Assembly (NCBI RefSeq): GCF_018785245.1
Contig: NZ_WQPL01000025.1
Location: 1 to 39,611, forward strand
Direction: 5' to 3'
Source of the DNA: Collinsella aerofaciens
Lineage (GTDB): Bacteria > Actinomycetota > Coriobacteriia > Coriobacteriales > Coriobacteriaceae
DNA length: 39,611 nt
Shown: positions 16,509-23,222 of the stretch, piece after piece
How the letters are laid out: each line of letters begins with the position of its first letter
Numbering within the stretch: the stretch's first letter is position 1
Made by a program: the position numbers and the translations under genes
The notes under the pieces: generated by a model
Told to the model about the DNA's origin: nothing
What the model saw: only the letters and a program-made list of their open reading frames with translations
Databases searched by the model: none

Positions 16509-17315
16509 ATGTCCGGACACTCTAAGTGGGCCACAACCAAGCATCGTAAGGGCGCGCAGGACGCCAAGCGTTCCGCCCTCTTCTCCAAGCTGAGCCGCAA
16601 CATCACCGTTGCTGCCCGTCTCGGCGGCGACCCGCTGCCTGAGAACAACGCCAGCCTCGCTGCTGCTGTTGCTAAGGCCAAGGCTCAGTCCATGCCCAAG
16701 GACAAGATCAAGTCCGCTATCGACAAGGCCTTCGGTTCGGGTGCCGACGCCGCTGTCTACGAGAACATCGTGTACGAGGGCTATGGTCCCGCCGGTGTCG
16801 CCGTCTACGTTGACTGCCTGACCGACAACCGCAACCGCACCGCCGCTGATGTCCGTTCCGCCTTCTCCCACGCTGGTGGCAACCTGGGCACCTCGGGCTC
16901 CGTCGCCTTCCAGTTTGAGCGCAAGGGCCAGATCGTCGTCGCCAAGGAGATCCTGGACGAGAACGCCAAGAAGGAGACCATGATCGCCAACGGTCCTGCC
17001 GGTGACGAGGATGAGTTCATGATGGCCATCGCCGAGGCCGGTGGCGAGGACTACGAGGACGCCGGCGAGGAGTGGATTGTCTGGACCGCTGCTAACGACG
17101 TCATGGCTGTCTCCAAGGCGCTCGAGGAGCAGGGCGTCCAGGTCAAGGGCTCCGAGACCACCATGGTCCCGACCACCCCGACCGAGGTCTCCGGTACCGA
17201 CGCCAAGAAGGTCCAGCGCCTCATCGACCGTCTTGAGGAGCTCGACGACGTCCAGGACGTCTACAGCACCATGGACATGACCGACGAGGTCATCGCTGCC
17301 CTCGAGGAGGAGTAG
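16509..17315 (+). CDS. yebC: YebC/PmpR (TACO1) family protein
   Basis: A 268-aa protein with the invariant N-terminal MSGHSKWATTKHRKGAQDAKR. YebC-family proteins were first described as transcriptional regulators and are now linked to relief of ribosome stalling at polyproline stretches; I cannot tell the two roles apart from sequence. All three domains are visible, including YEGYGPAGVAVYVDCLTDN and the C-terminal LIDRLEELDDVQDVYSTMD. It is slightly longer than the common 240-250 aa. The start ATG has AGGAGA upstream. Codon use is highly biased, suggesting strong expression. This genome encodes at least one long Pro-Ala tract (the gene at 20347), so a proline-stalling role would have a local client. 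Confidence 0.93.
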   Translation: MSGHSKWATTKHRKGAQDAKRSALFSKLSRNITVAARLGGDPLPENNASLAAAVAKAKAQSMPKDKIKSAIDKAFGSGADAAVYENIVYEGYGPAGVAVYVDCLTDNRNRTAADVRSAFSHAGGNLGTSGSVAFQFERKGQIVVAKEILDENAKKETMIANGPAGDEDEFMMAIAEAGGEDYEDAGEEWIVWTAANDVMAVSKALEEQGVQVKGSETTMVPTTPTEVSGTDAKKVQRLIDRLEELDDVQDVYSTMDMTDEVIAALEEE

Positions 17316-17384
17316 CGCCCGCACGGGTTAAGCCGTGCATATCTGGGCATAATGAAGCGAGCATGCAAGCCTCGTGGAATAGAT

Positions 17385-17426
17385 GAGCCGGATCCGCGTG
17401 CGTAGAGCACCGGACCCGGCTCTTTT
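17385..17426 (+). terminator. Intrinsic terminator after yebC
   Basis: GAGCCGGATCCG (17385-17396) pairs with CGGACCCGGCTC (17411-17422) with one mismatch, followed by TTTT. The TATAAT at 17426-17431 directly after it could be a -10 element for the next operon, although the matching -35 would have to lie in the terminator stem. Confidence 0.75.
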
Positions 17427-17480
17427 ATAATGATGCGAACCGTTTTGCATTCTGTGGACCGAAACCTGAAGGGAGCGCGC

Positions 17481-18026
17481 GTGCGCGTACTCAAACGAGC
17501 CCTAGCGATCGTGTATCTTGCCGCCGCCATCGTGGCGCTGGGTACGCTTGTCTGCCAGTTCTGGGGACCGTATACGTATCGCTTTATGCTGCTGTTGCGT
17601 GACACCATGCCTCGCGTCGTCGTTACGGTGTGCGCCGCCATCGTGGCACTTGGCGTGCTTATCGGGTTTTTCCGCCTGATGTTCGCGCGTCGCGAGCCGT
17701 CCTGCGTGCATCCGGCGGGGGAGCGCAATATCGAGGTCACGCTCGCAGCGCTTTCCTCGTGCGCCCGTGCCGCGGCGGAGTTCGATGATCGCGTGATGGT
17801 TGAGCGTATCGAGGCACGCGTTCAAGGCTCCGACGAGTCGCGCGTTCGTTTTAAGGTCGAGGCCATCGCGCTCGATGATAAGGACGTTGCCGCTCTTGCC
17901 ACCTCGATGCAGCAGCGCATCGAGAAGGCCTGCGACACCATGCTCGGCACGCCGGGCACGACCGCGCGCGTCCGTTTTTTGCCGTCCAAGACTACCGTCC
18001 AGACCGTGGAGGTTTCCGGTGAGTGA
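17481..18026 (+). CDS. amaP: AmaP-like alkaline-shock membrane anchor protein
   Basis: A 181-aa protein with two N-terminal membrane helices (AIVYLAAAIVALGTLVCQFW and VVVTVCAAIVALGVLIGFF) and a soluble C-terminal domain of about 110 residues. The layout and gene neighbourhood match AmaP, which tethers Asp23 to the membrane in Gram-positive bacteria. I chose GTG 17481, seven bases after GAAGGGA; an in-frame ATG at 17430 lacks an RBS and lies right at the preceding TATAAT. The stop codon overlaps the start of the next gene by eight bases, indicating translational coupling. The soluble part is not clearly alignable by eye, so identity rests on topology and context. Confidence 0.75.
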   Translation: MRVLKRALAIVYLAAAIVALGTLVCQFWGPYTYRFMLLLRDTMPRVVVTVCAAIVALGVLIGFFRLMFARREPSCVHPAGERNIEVTLAALSSCARAAAEFDDRVMVERIEARVQGSDESRVRFKVEAIALDDKDVAALATSMQQRIEKACDTMLGTPGTTARVRFLPSKTTVQTVEVSGE

Positions 18027-18396
18027 TACCAACCAAGACAAGACCGCCCGCACGCCGCGCCTGACGATCGACCAGAACGCTACGCCGGCAGGCGAGACCA
18101 CCGACACCAAGCCCGAGGCCGGCGAGCAGCACGACAGCGCCGCCAACGACTTTGACGAGGCCATGGGGCTCATCAAAGGTACGGGCGCTGCTATCTGGAG
18201 CTACGCCGTGCGCCACCCCAATACTACGCTCGGCGCCTTGGCAGGCTTTATCCTCGCCGTGCTGGTACTTACGTTGGGCCTGTGGGACACGCTCGTCATC
18301 GCATTCTTTGTGCTGATTGGCGCCGTGATCGGCCAGATTCGCGACGGCGAGAACGGTATCGTCAACTTCTTCGGCCGTCTGTTTAGCGGCCGCTAA
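18019..18396 (+). CDS. DUF2273-type small membrane protein
   Basis: A 125-aa protein: a hydrophilic, acidic N-terminal half followed by two closely spaced membrane helices (TLGALAGFILAVLVLTLGLW and LVIAFFVLIGAVIGQI) and the ending RDGENGIVNFFGRLFSGR. DUF2273 proteins have this two-helix form and are regularly encoded between AmaP and Asp23; they probably belong to the same membrane complex. The start GTG 18019 overlaps the amaP stop, and GGAGG at 18008-18012 lies within amaP. A gap of 44 bp separates it from the Asp23 gene. The long N-terminal region is an extension relative to the smallest family members. Confidence 0.75.
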   Translation: MSDTNQDKTARTPRLTIDQNATPAGETTDTKPEAGEQHDSAANDFDEAMGLIKGTGAAIWSYAVRHPNTTLGALAGFILAVLVLTLGLWDTLVIAFFVLIGAVIGQIRDGENGIVNFFGRLFSGR

Positions 18397-18440
18397 TATG
18401 TATTCGACTGTCGCATCTGCGGCAGGCATAAGGAGGAACC

Positions 18441-18968
18441 ATGGCTTTTAACACGAAGGTCGATGTGGCCGATACCGAGCTCGAGGCGAATGAGGCCGTC
18501 GCCGCCGAGGCGGAGGACGTAACGCTCGAGGACGAGGCGCTCGTCGAGGCCGAGTCCGATGCGGACGAGGATAACGAGGAGATGGATGAGGAGGCGGACG
18601 AGTCCGAGGACTCGCTGACCTATTCCAACGGCGTGATCGAGAAAATCGTCGCCATGGCCACCCGCGAGGTGCCGCACGTCCTGGGCATGAAGGGCAACCT
18701 CATGCACTTTGTGCAGGAGCAGTTTGGTGCCGAGAACCTGACCAAGGGCGTGACGGTTGAGGTCACCGATGACAACCGCGTGGTCGTCAACATCTCGGTC
18801 ATCATCGAGTACGGCGCCTATGCGCCTGCGATCTTTGACGACGTTAAGGCGCGCGTCACCGAGCGTCTGGCCGCGATGACCGGCCTTGAGGTGGCAGGCG
18901 TCAACCTGCGCATCGAGGATGTCATCACCCCCGAGGAGTACGAGCACCGCACCAGCCAGCACGAGTAA
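18441..18968 (+). CDS. Asp23/Gls24 family envelope stress response protein
   Basis: A 175-aa protein. The first 58 residues are very acidic and low in complexity (many Glu, Asp, Ala). The Asp23 fold follows, starting at LTYSNGVIEKIVAMATREVPHV and containing GVTVEVTDDNRVVVNISVIIEYG and the C-terminal GLEVAGVNLRIEDV. Asp23 proteins form assemblies below the membrane and respond to cell-wall stress. A strong AAGGAGG precedes the ATG. It is the third gene of the amaP-DUF2273-asp23 unit and ends at a palindrome plus a strong terminator. The acidic leader is longer than in the usual Asp23. Confidence 0.9.
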   Translation: MAFNTKVDVADTELEANEAVAAEAEDVTLEDEALVEAESDADEDNEEMDEEADESEDSLTYSNGVIEKIVAMATREVPHVLGMKGNLMHFVQEQFGAENLTKGVTVEVTDDNRVVVNISVIIEYGAYAPAIFDDVKARVTERLAAMTGLEVAGVNLRIEDVITPEEYEHRTSQHE

Positions 18969-19001
18969 CCTACCAAAAAGGGATGTTTATTTTGGCAGGT
19001 T
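18967..19001. repeat. Palindromic repeat overlapping the asp23 stop codon
   Basis: Arms AACCTACCAAAA (18967-18978) and TTTTGGCAGGTT (18990-19001) pair with one mismatch around AGGGATGTTTA. The layout (A-rich inner stem, purine-rich loop start) is similar to the palindromes at 14085 and 16345, but the loop is less alike. Confidence 0.55.
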
Positions 19002-19018
19002 TTACCTGCGAAAACGCT

Positions 19019-19060
19019 AAACGGTCGACCGCGCAAGCAAAAGTGCGGTCGACCGTTTTC
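19019..19060 (+). terminator. Intrinsic terminator of the amaP-asp23 operon
   Basis: AAACGGTCGACCGC and GCGGTCGACCGTTT are exactly complementary with a 12-nt loop, and the stem runs into a T stretch. Confidence 0.9.
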
Positions 19061-19173
19061 TATATGCCCCCGATGCAGGCATACCGCTCGTCTAACTAAG
19101 GGTTGCAATCTTCGCGTTCCGCGTTACCCTAATGGGCGCATTGTTTCCAAATTGTTAACGAGGGGTTGCCGTA

Positions 19174-20196
19174 ATGGCCGACGAACACGAGACCGAAAGC
19201 AAGGCATGGGCGATTGAAGCCGCTGCGGCAGAGGCGGCGTCGCGTGCCGCCGAGGAGATGCATCGTCCTCCGGTGGTGCCGATGGAGCGCGTTGTCGGTC
19301 GCGAGGATATCGAACGTGGCGAGCGCGCCGGCCGCAAGCGCAGCCAGGAGCCAGGCTTTCCGCGCTTTTTTGCCGAGCTCAATCTGGGCCTGATCCTCAC
19401 GGCCTTTGCCATCGTGGCCTTTAAAACCCCCAATCGCTTTGCCTTCGGCGGCACCTCGGGCGTGTCGGTCATTCTTTCCACGCTGTTCCCGACTCTGCCC
19501 GTCGGCGTCTTTATGTGGATTATCAACGCGGTCCTGGTCATCCTGGGTTTTATCTTTTTGGAGCGCAAGGCAATCCTTTGGAGTGTCTTTGCCTCGTTTG
19601 CGCTTTCGGCCTACGTCTCGCTGTTTGAGCTCTTCATTCCGACGGATGTTTCGATGACGGGCGATATGTGGCTCGACCTGTGTTTTGCCGTCATCTTGCC
19701 GGCGCTGGGCAGTGCCATTGTCTTTGACATTGGCGCCTCGACGGGCGGCACCGACATCCTTGCCATGATTCTCAAACGCCGCACGACGCTTGAGATCGGC
19801 CGTGCTCTGTTGCTGGTCGATATCGGCATCGTGACCATCGCGGCTTTCCTGTATGGCCCGCGCGTCGGCCTGTACTGCGTGCTCGGTCTGTTTGCCAAGA
19901 CGCTTGTGGTCGACAAGGCTATCGAGAGCATTCACCTTCGTAAGGTCTGCACGATCATTTGCTCCGAGCCCCTTAAGGTCGAGGAGTTTATCGTCAAGCA
20001 TCTCAACCGCACGGCAACGATCAGCCGTGGCTACGGCGCCTTTTCGGGCAAGTGCGTCACGGTGATTATGAGCGTGCTGAGCCGTCGCGAGGCAGTGCAA
20101 CTGCGCCGCTATACCCGCGAGATTGACCCTGGTGCCTTCATCACCATCGTCGATAGCTCCGAAATCGTCGGCAAGGGCTTCCGCGGCACGAACTAG
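19174..20196 (+). CDS. YitT family membrane protein (DUF161 + DUF2179)
   Basis: A 340-aa protein. Residues 1-65 are a charged, helical, Ala/Glu/Arg-rich cytoplasmic extension that most YitT proteins lack. Five membrane segments follow, with the hallmark FAFGGTSGVSVILSTLFP and a repeat-like FDIGASTGGTDILAMIL. The C-terminal soluble DUF2179 domain covers about residues 255-335 and contains ISRGYGAFSGKCVTVIMSVLSRRE. The function of this widespread family is unknown; a role as transporter with a ligand-sensing soluble domain is often proposed. RBS GAGGGG precedes ATG 19174. TTGCAA (19103-19108) and TACCCT (19125-19130) form a weak promoter candidate. Confidence 0.88.
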   Translation: MADEHETESKAWAIEAAAAEAASRAAEEMHRPPVVPMERVVGREDIERGERAGRKRSQEPGFPRFFAELNLGLILTAFAIVAFKTPNRFAFGGTSGVSVILSTLFPTLPVGVFMWIINAVLVILGFIFLERKAILWSVFASFALSAYVSLFELFIPTDVSMTGDMWLDLCFAVILPALGSAIVFDIGASTGGTDILAMILKRRTTLEIGRALLLVDIGIVTIAAFLYGPRVGLYCVLGLFAKTLVVDKAIESIHLRKVCTIICSEPLKVEEFIVKHLNRTATISRGYGAFSGKCVTVIMSVLSRREAVQLRRYTREIDPGAFITIVDSSEIVGKGFRGTN

Positions 20197-20346
20197 CCCT
20201 GGTGCGCACTTTGAATCATTGAATAAAGCTACCCACGTTGCAAATCGGTCATCTTGGGGTATTTGTCCCCATATTGGGCGATAATGATGCCAAAGACATC
20301 GTTTGCGATCCAGGTGATTCGCTCTAGATACGAAGGGATGATTTCG

Positions 20347-21753
20347 ATGTTCTGTTCGCAGTGTGGCGCCCCCATGGGCGATAACGACAAGTTCTGCGGC
20401 GTGTGCGGTGCCCCTAATACCGAGGTCAAGGCCGCCGGTCCCGCTCCGCAAGCTCAACCTCAGCCGCAGGGTCAGCCGTTTGTCCAGCCGCAGCCGCAGC
20501 CGCAGCCGTTCGTTGCGCCCCAGCCGGCTATGAACGCGCCCAAGGGTTGCATGGCTCAGGCCTTCAACGACATGCTTAAGGTTCCCGGCGCCTTGGTTCG
20601 CGTATGCCAAATCGCCTTTTTGCCGGCGCTGATCTGTGTTGTCTCGGTGCTGGTGCTGTTTATCCCCGTTATCGGCGGTATCGCAGCGGCCATTGGCTTT
20701 TTGCTCGCGTACGTGGCAAGCGTGTGCGGCGCGGGCTTTGCCATCGAGTGGGGTCGTGACCTGTCGCTCAAGGATGATAACGGCATGGAGCGTCCGCTGC
20801 TGCGCTCGACCTCGTTTGGATTGGGCATTTTCTCGTCTGTCATTACCGGTGTGCTCGAGTTCGTGGCCATTATTCCGGTGATTGGCGTGGTGTTCTCGGC
20901 TATCGAGAGCGTCGTGATCGGTGCCGTCGGTTCATATTATTTCAATGGTTGGAGCGGTCTTGAGGGTGCCCTCATCGGTTCGATGGGGCTGCTTGTCTTT
21001 GCCATGATCGTGTCGGTGGTACTGGGCATCTTCTTTAAGATGTTTGGTGATGCCGCCGTGATGCACTTTGCCGTCGCGGGGCGCGTGGAAAGCGCGTTTT
21101 CGCTCGAGAAGGTCTGGAAGTCTTATAAGGCCAACCTGGGCAAGCTATTCTGCGCCTCGATTCTTCCCGAGTTTTTGACGGGCATCGTGTCGCACATCAT
21201 CACGTGGATCTTCACCGCCATCTTTGGCGCCATTGCTACGTTTGGTATGTATAGCTATTACTATCACCCCACGGGTCTTGAGGCAATCATCGAGGGCGGC
21301 GGCATTACGCTCATCCTGTTCTTGATGATCGTTGCCTTTGTCACGGTGTTCCTGACTGTGTTTGGCAAGATGCTCAAGTATCGCGCCGTTGGTTACTGGG
21401 CCGCGCGCTATGCCAGCGAGTGGGCCGATGAGGATGCCGACGATGTTCTGACGTTTGTGCTTCCGGGTGAGAAGAAGCCTGCTCCTGCGGGATTCAATCC
21501 CACGGCCGCCACTGGTGCAGCCCCTGCACCGGCACCCGCACCTGCCCCTGCTCCGGCACCCGCGCCCGCGCCAGCACCTGCCCCTGCTCCGGCACCCGCG
21601 CCCGCACCTGCCCCTGCACCCGCGCCCGCACCTGCCCCGGCACCTGCCCCGGCGCCCGAGGCGACGCCTGCGGAGCCCGATTGGGATGCCCTTGCCACGC
21701 CGGCGGATGAGCCGGGCGATAATCCTGCTGCCGAAAACAATCAAACCGAATAG
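20347..21753 (+). CDS. Zinc-ribbon DUF4013-like membrane protein with (Pro-Ala)n tail
   Basis: A 468-aa protein in four parts. Residues 1-20 are a double-CxxC zinc ribbon (MFCSQCGAP and FCGVCGAP). A Pro/Gln-rich linker follows, then about 290 residues of membrane protein with six or so hydrophobic segments and the plan of DUF4013-type proteins. The tail contains 23 consecutive Ala-Pro pairs (21520-21657) before an acidic C terminus. ATG 20347 is chosen because GAAGGG lies nine bases before it, while the ATG at 20338 directly abuts that RBS. Function unknown. The zinc ribbon and linker match the next gene's N terminus, suggesting that both arose by reuse of one module. Confidence 0.75.
   Translation: MFCSQCGAPMGDNDKFCGVCGAPNTEVKAAGPAPQAQPQPQGQPFVQPQPQPQPFVAPQPAMNAPKGCMAQAFNDMLKVPGALVRVCQIAFLPALICVVSVLVLFIPVIGGIAAAIGFLLAYVASVCGAGFAIEWGRDLSLKDDNGMERPLLRSTSFGLGIFSSVITGVLEFVAIIPVIGVVFSAIESVVIGAVGSYYFNGWSGLEGALIGSMGLLVFAMIVSVVLGIFFKMFGDAAVMHFAVAGRVESAFSLEKVWKSYKANLGKLFCASILPEFLTGIVSHIITWIFTAIFGAIATFGMYSYYYHPTGLEAIIEGGGITLILFLMIVAFVTVFLTVFGKMLKYRAVGYWAARYASEWADEDADDVLTFVLPGEKKPAPAGFNPTAATGAAPAPAPAPAPAPAPAPAPAPAPAPAPAPAPAPAPAPAPAPAPAPAPEATPAEPDWDALATPADEPGDNPAAENNQTE
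21520..21657 (+). repeat. Ala-Pro coding repeat (23 pairs) with 36-bp higher-order period
   Basis: Six-base GCN-CCN units are repeated 23 times. Within them a 36-bp block, beginning GCACCTGCCCCTGCTCCG, occurs twice in succession. This is a slippage-prone tract whose length is likely to vary between strains, and a stretch where ribosomes would stall without EF-P or a similar factor. Confidence 0.9.
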
Positions 21754-21759
21754 TCGGTC

Positions 21760-21796
21760 GAGGCGCCCTGGGCAACTGAGCCCGGGGCGCCTTTTT
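21760..21796 (+). terminator. Intrinsic terminator after the Pro-Ala membrane protein
   Basis: AGGCGCC pairs with GGGCGCCT around an inner CTGGGC/GCCCG stem, followed by TTTTT. Confidence 0.85.
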
Positions 21797-21948
21797 CTAC
21801 TGCGAAAGCAAGAAAATGCCTGGGAAAACGGTTGCAGTAAAATTTCTCGGAAATTGGCCAATGTTGCGCAACAACGTCGCGGCTATTGTTGAGAACATAG
21901 ACGTGTAAGGTTTGAAGGCGTGCAACGCCTTAGGAAAAGGAGAGGCTT

Positions 21949-22626
21949 ATGTTCTGTCCCACTTGTGGTTCTCCCATTTCGGATGATGCCAAATTCTGCC
22001 CTGTCTGCGGTTCTGCCGTCGGTGCCGCTTCCGCTGCTCCTGCTCCGCAGCCCGCGCCGCAGCCTGCACCTCAGCCCCAGCCTGCTCCGCAGCCCACGCA
22101 GATTTAGCCCACTCCGGTTCAGGCAGTTCAGCCTCAGCCTCAGCAGCAGTACGCCGGGCAGCAGCAGTACACCGGTCAGCAGCAGTATGCTCAGCAGCCT
22201 GCACCTGCCCCGATGGGCTATACTCCGATTAAAACCGACCGTGGCGTGATCGGCTGGCTCCTGCTTTCCATCGTGACCTGCGGCATCTATCCATATTACT
22301 TCCTCTATTGCCTCGCCCGCGACATCAATGTCATGTGCCAGGACGACGGCGATTCCACGCCGGGTCTGGCAGCATTTATCCTGCTGTCGTTCGTGACCTG
22401 CGGCTTCTACGCACTCTACTGGTACTACAAGATCGGTAACCGCCTGCAGGCTAATGCTCCTCGCTATGGCCTGATGTTCCAGGAGAACGGTACCACCGTT
22501 CTTATGTGGCAGATCGTCGGCGCGCTGCTGTGCGGCCTTGGCCCCATCTTTGCCATGAACATCATCATCAAGAATACCAATGCCATGGCAACGGCTTACA
22601 ACGTCCGTCTTGGCGCTCGTGCCTAA
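21949..22626 (+). pseudogene. Zinc-ribbon DUF4234-like membrane protein interrupted by an in-frame amber codon
   Basis: Read through, this is a 225-codon frame: a zinc ribbon MFCPTCGSP / FCPVCGSA, a Pro/Gln-rich linker with three QQQY repeats, and a DUF4234-like domain with three or four membrane segments starting at TDRGVIGWLLLS. Codon 53 (22105-22107) is TAG, between CAG-ATT and CCC-ACT. A single C-to-T change from CAG, in a Gln-rich linker, would produce it. No frameshift is present and both halves keep normal codon use. RBS AAAAGGAG precedes ATG 21949. An internal ATG at 22213 could start the 137-aa membrane half but has no RBS. It could be a recent nonsense mutation, a sequencing error, or a read-through site. 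Confidence 0.75.
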
Positions 22627-23116
22627 CGATAAGAGCGGCGTGAACAGCTCCCAGGGACATAAGGGCGCGGCGGAACTCATTCGCCGCGCCCTTTCTTGCA
22701 TCGGTGTGCTCTTTGTCGCCTGGTTCGCACTCTACCTGCTCGATATTGGCTGCGTGTTTCGCCTGATGACGGGCATTCCCTGTCCGGGATGTGGCATGAC
22801 GAGGGCCTGGCTGGCAGCACTGCGCCTCGATTTTGCGGCGGCCTTTGCCTACCATCCGCTGTTTTGGGTGGTGCCGATTGCGTTTGTGCTCGCGTTCGTG
22901 CGCGAGGAGGTGACGTCGAGCAAGCTAAAGCGCGGCATCGACATTGCGGTTGTTGTTCTGTGCGTGCTGGTCGTTGCCGTATGGATCGTGCGCCTTATCA
23001 ACCCGGCAGACGCGGGCCTGCTCTTTGGCGGCCATGCGCCCGCCGGAGTCCCCACCGATATCATTCACCTCGAAACCCCACGCTGGCTCGCCATCCTTCG
23101 CTCTTACTTGTCGTGA
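22619..23116 (+). CDS. DUF2752 family membrane protein
   Basis: A roughly 165-aa protein with three membrane segments and the family hallmark IPCPGCGMTRAWLAAL, a CPxCGxTR motif after the first helix. Function unknown; the cysteines suggest metal or redox chemistry at the membrane face. The start is uncertain: GTG 22619 overlaps the end of the preceding gene by eight bases and would be translationally coupled; an in-frame ATG at 22580 and a GTG at 22640 are alternatives, none with a clear RBS. If it depends on coupling, the amber codon upstream may lower its translation. The cluster of zinc-ribbon/DUF4013, zinc-ribbon/DUF4234 and DUF2752 genes appears functionally related. Confidence 0.8.
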   Translation: MPNDKSGVNSSQGHKGAAELIRRALSCIGVLFVAWFALYLLDIGCVFRLMTGIPCPGCGMTRAWLAALRLDFAAAFAYHPLFWVVPIAFVLAFVREEVTSSKLKRGIDIAVVVLCVLVVAVWIVRLINPADAGLLFGGHAPAGVPTDIIHLETPRWLAILRSYLS

Positions 23117-23149
23117 CGGAGGACGCGCTAGAAAAGCGGTCGACACATA

Positions 23150-23188
23150 AGCGGGGGCGAACGTTGAGATAACGTTCGCCCCCGCTTT
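23150..23188. terminator. Shared bidirectional terminator between convergent genes
   Basis: A perfect 16-bp stem (AGCGGGGGCGAACGTT with its complement) closes on the loop GAGAT. It sits between the DUF2752 gene (plus strand) and the M20 hydrolase (minus strand), which converge here. T tracts are short on both sides. Confidence 0.8.
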
Positions 23189-23222
23189 GCTATAGCCAGG
23201 TTGTTATAGGTGGGCGTGACGG

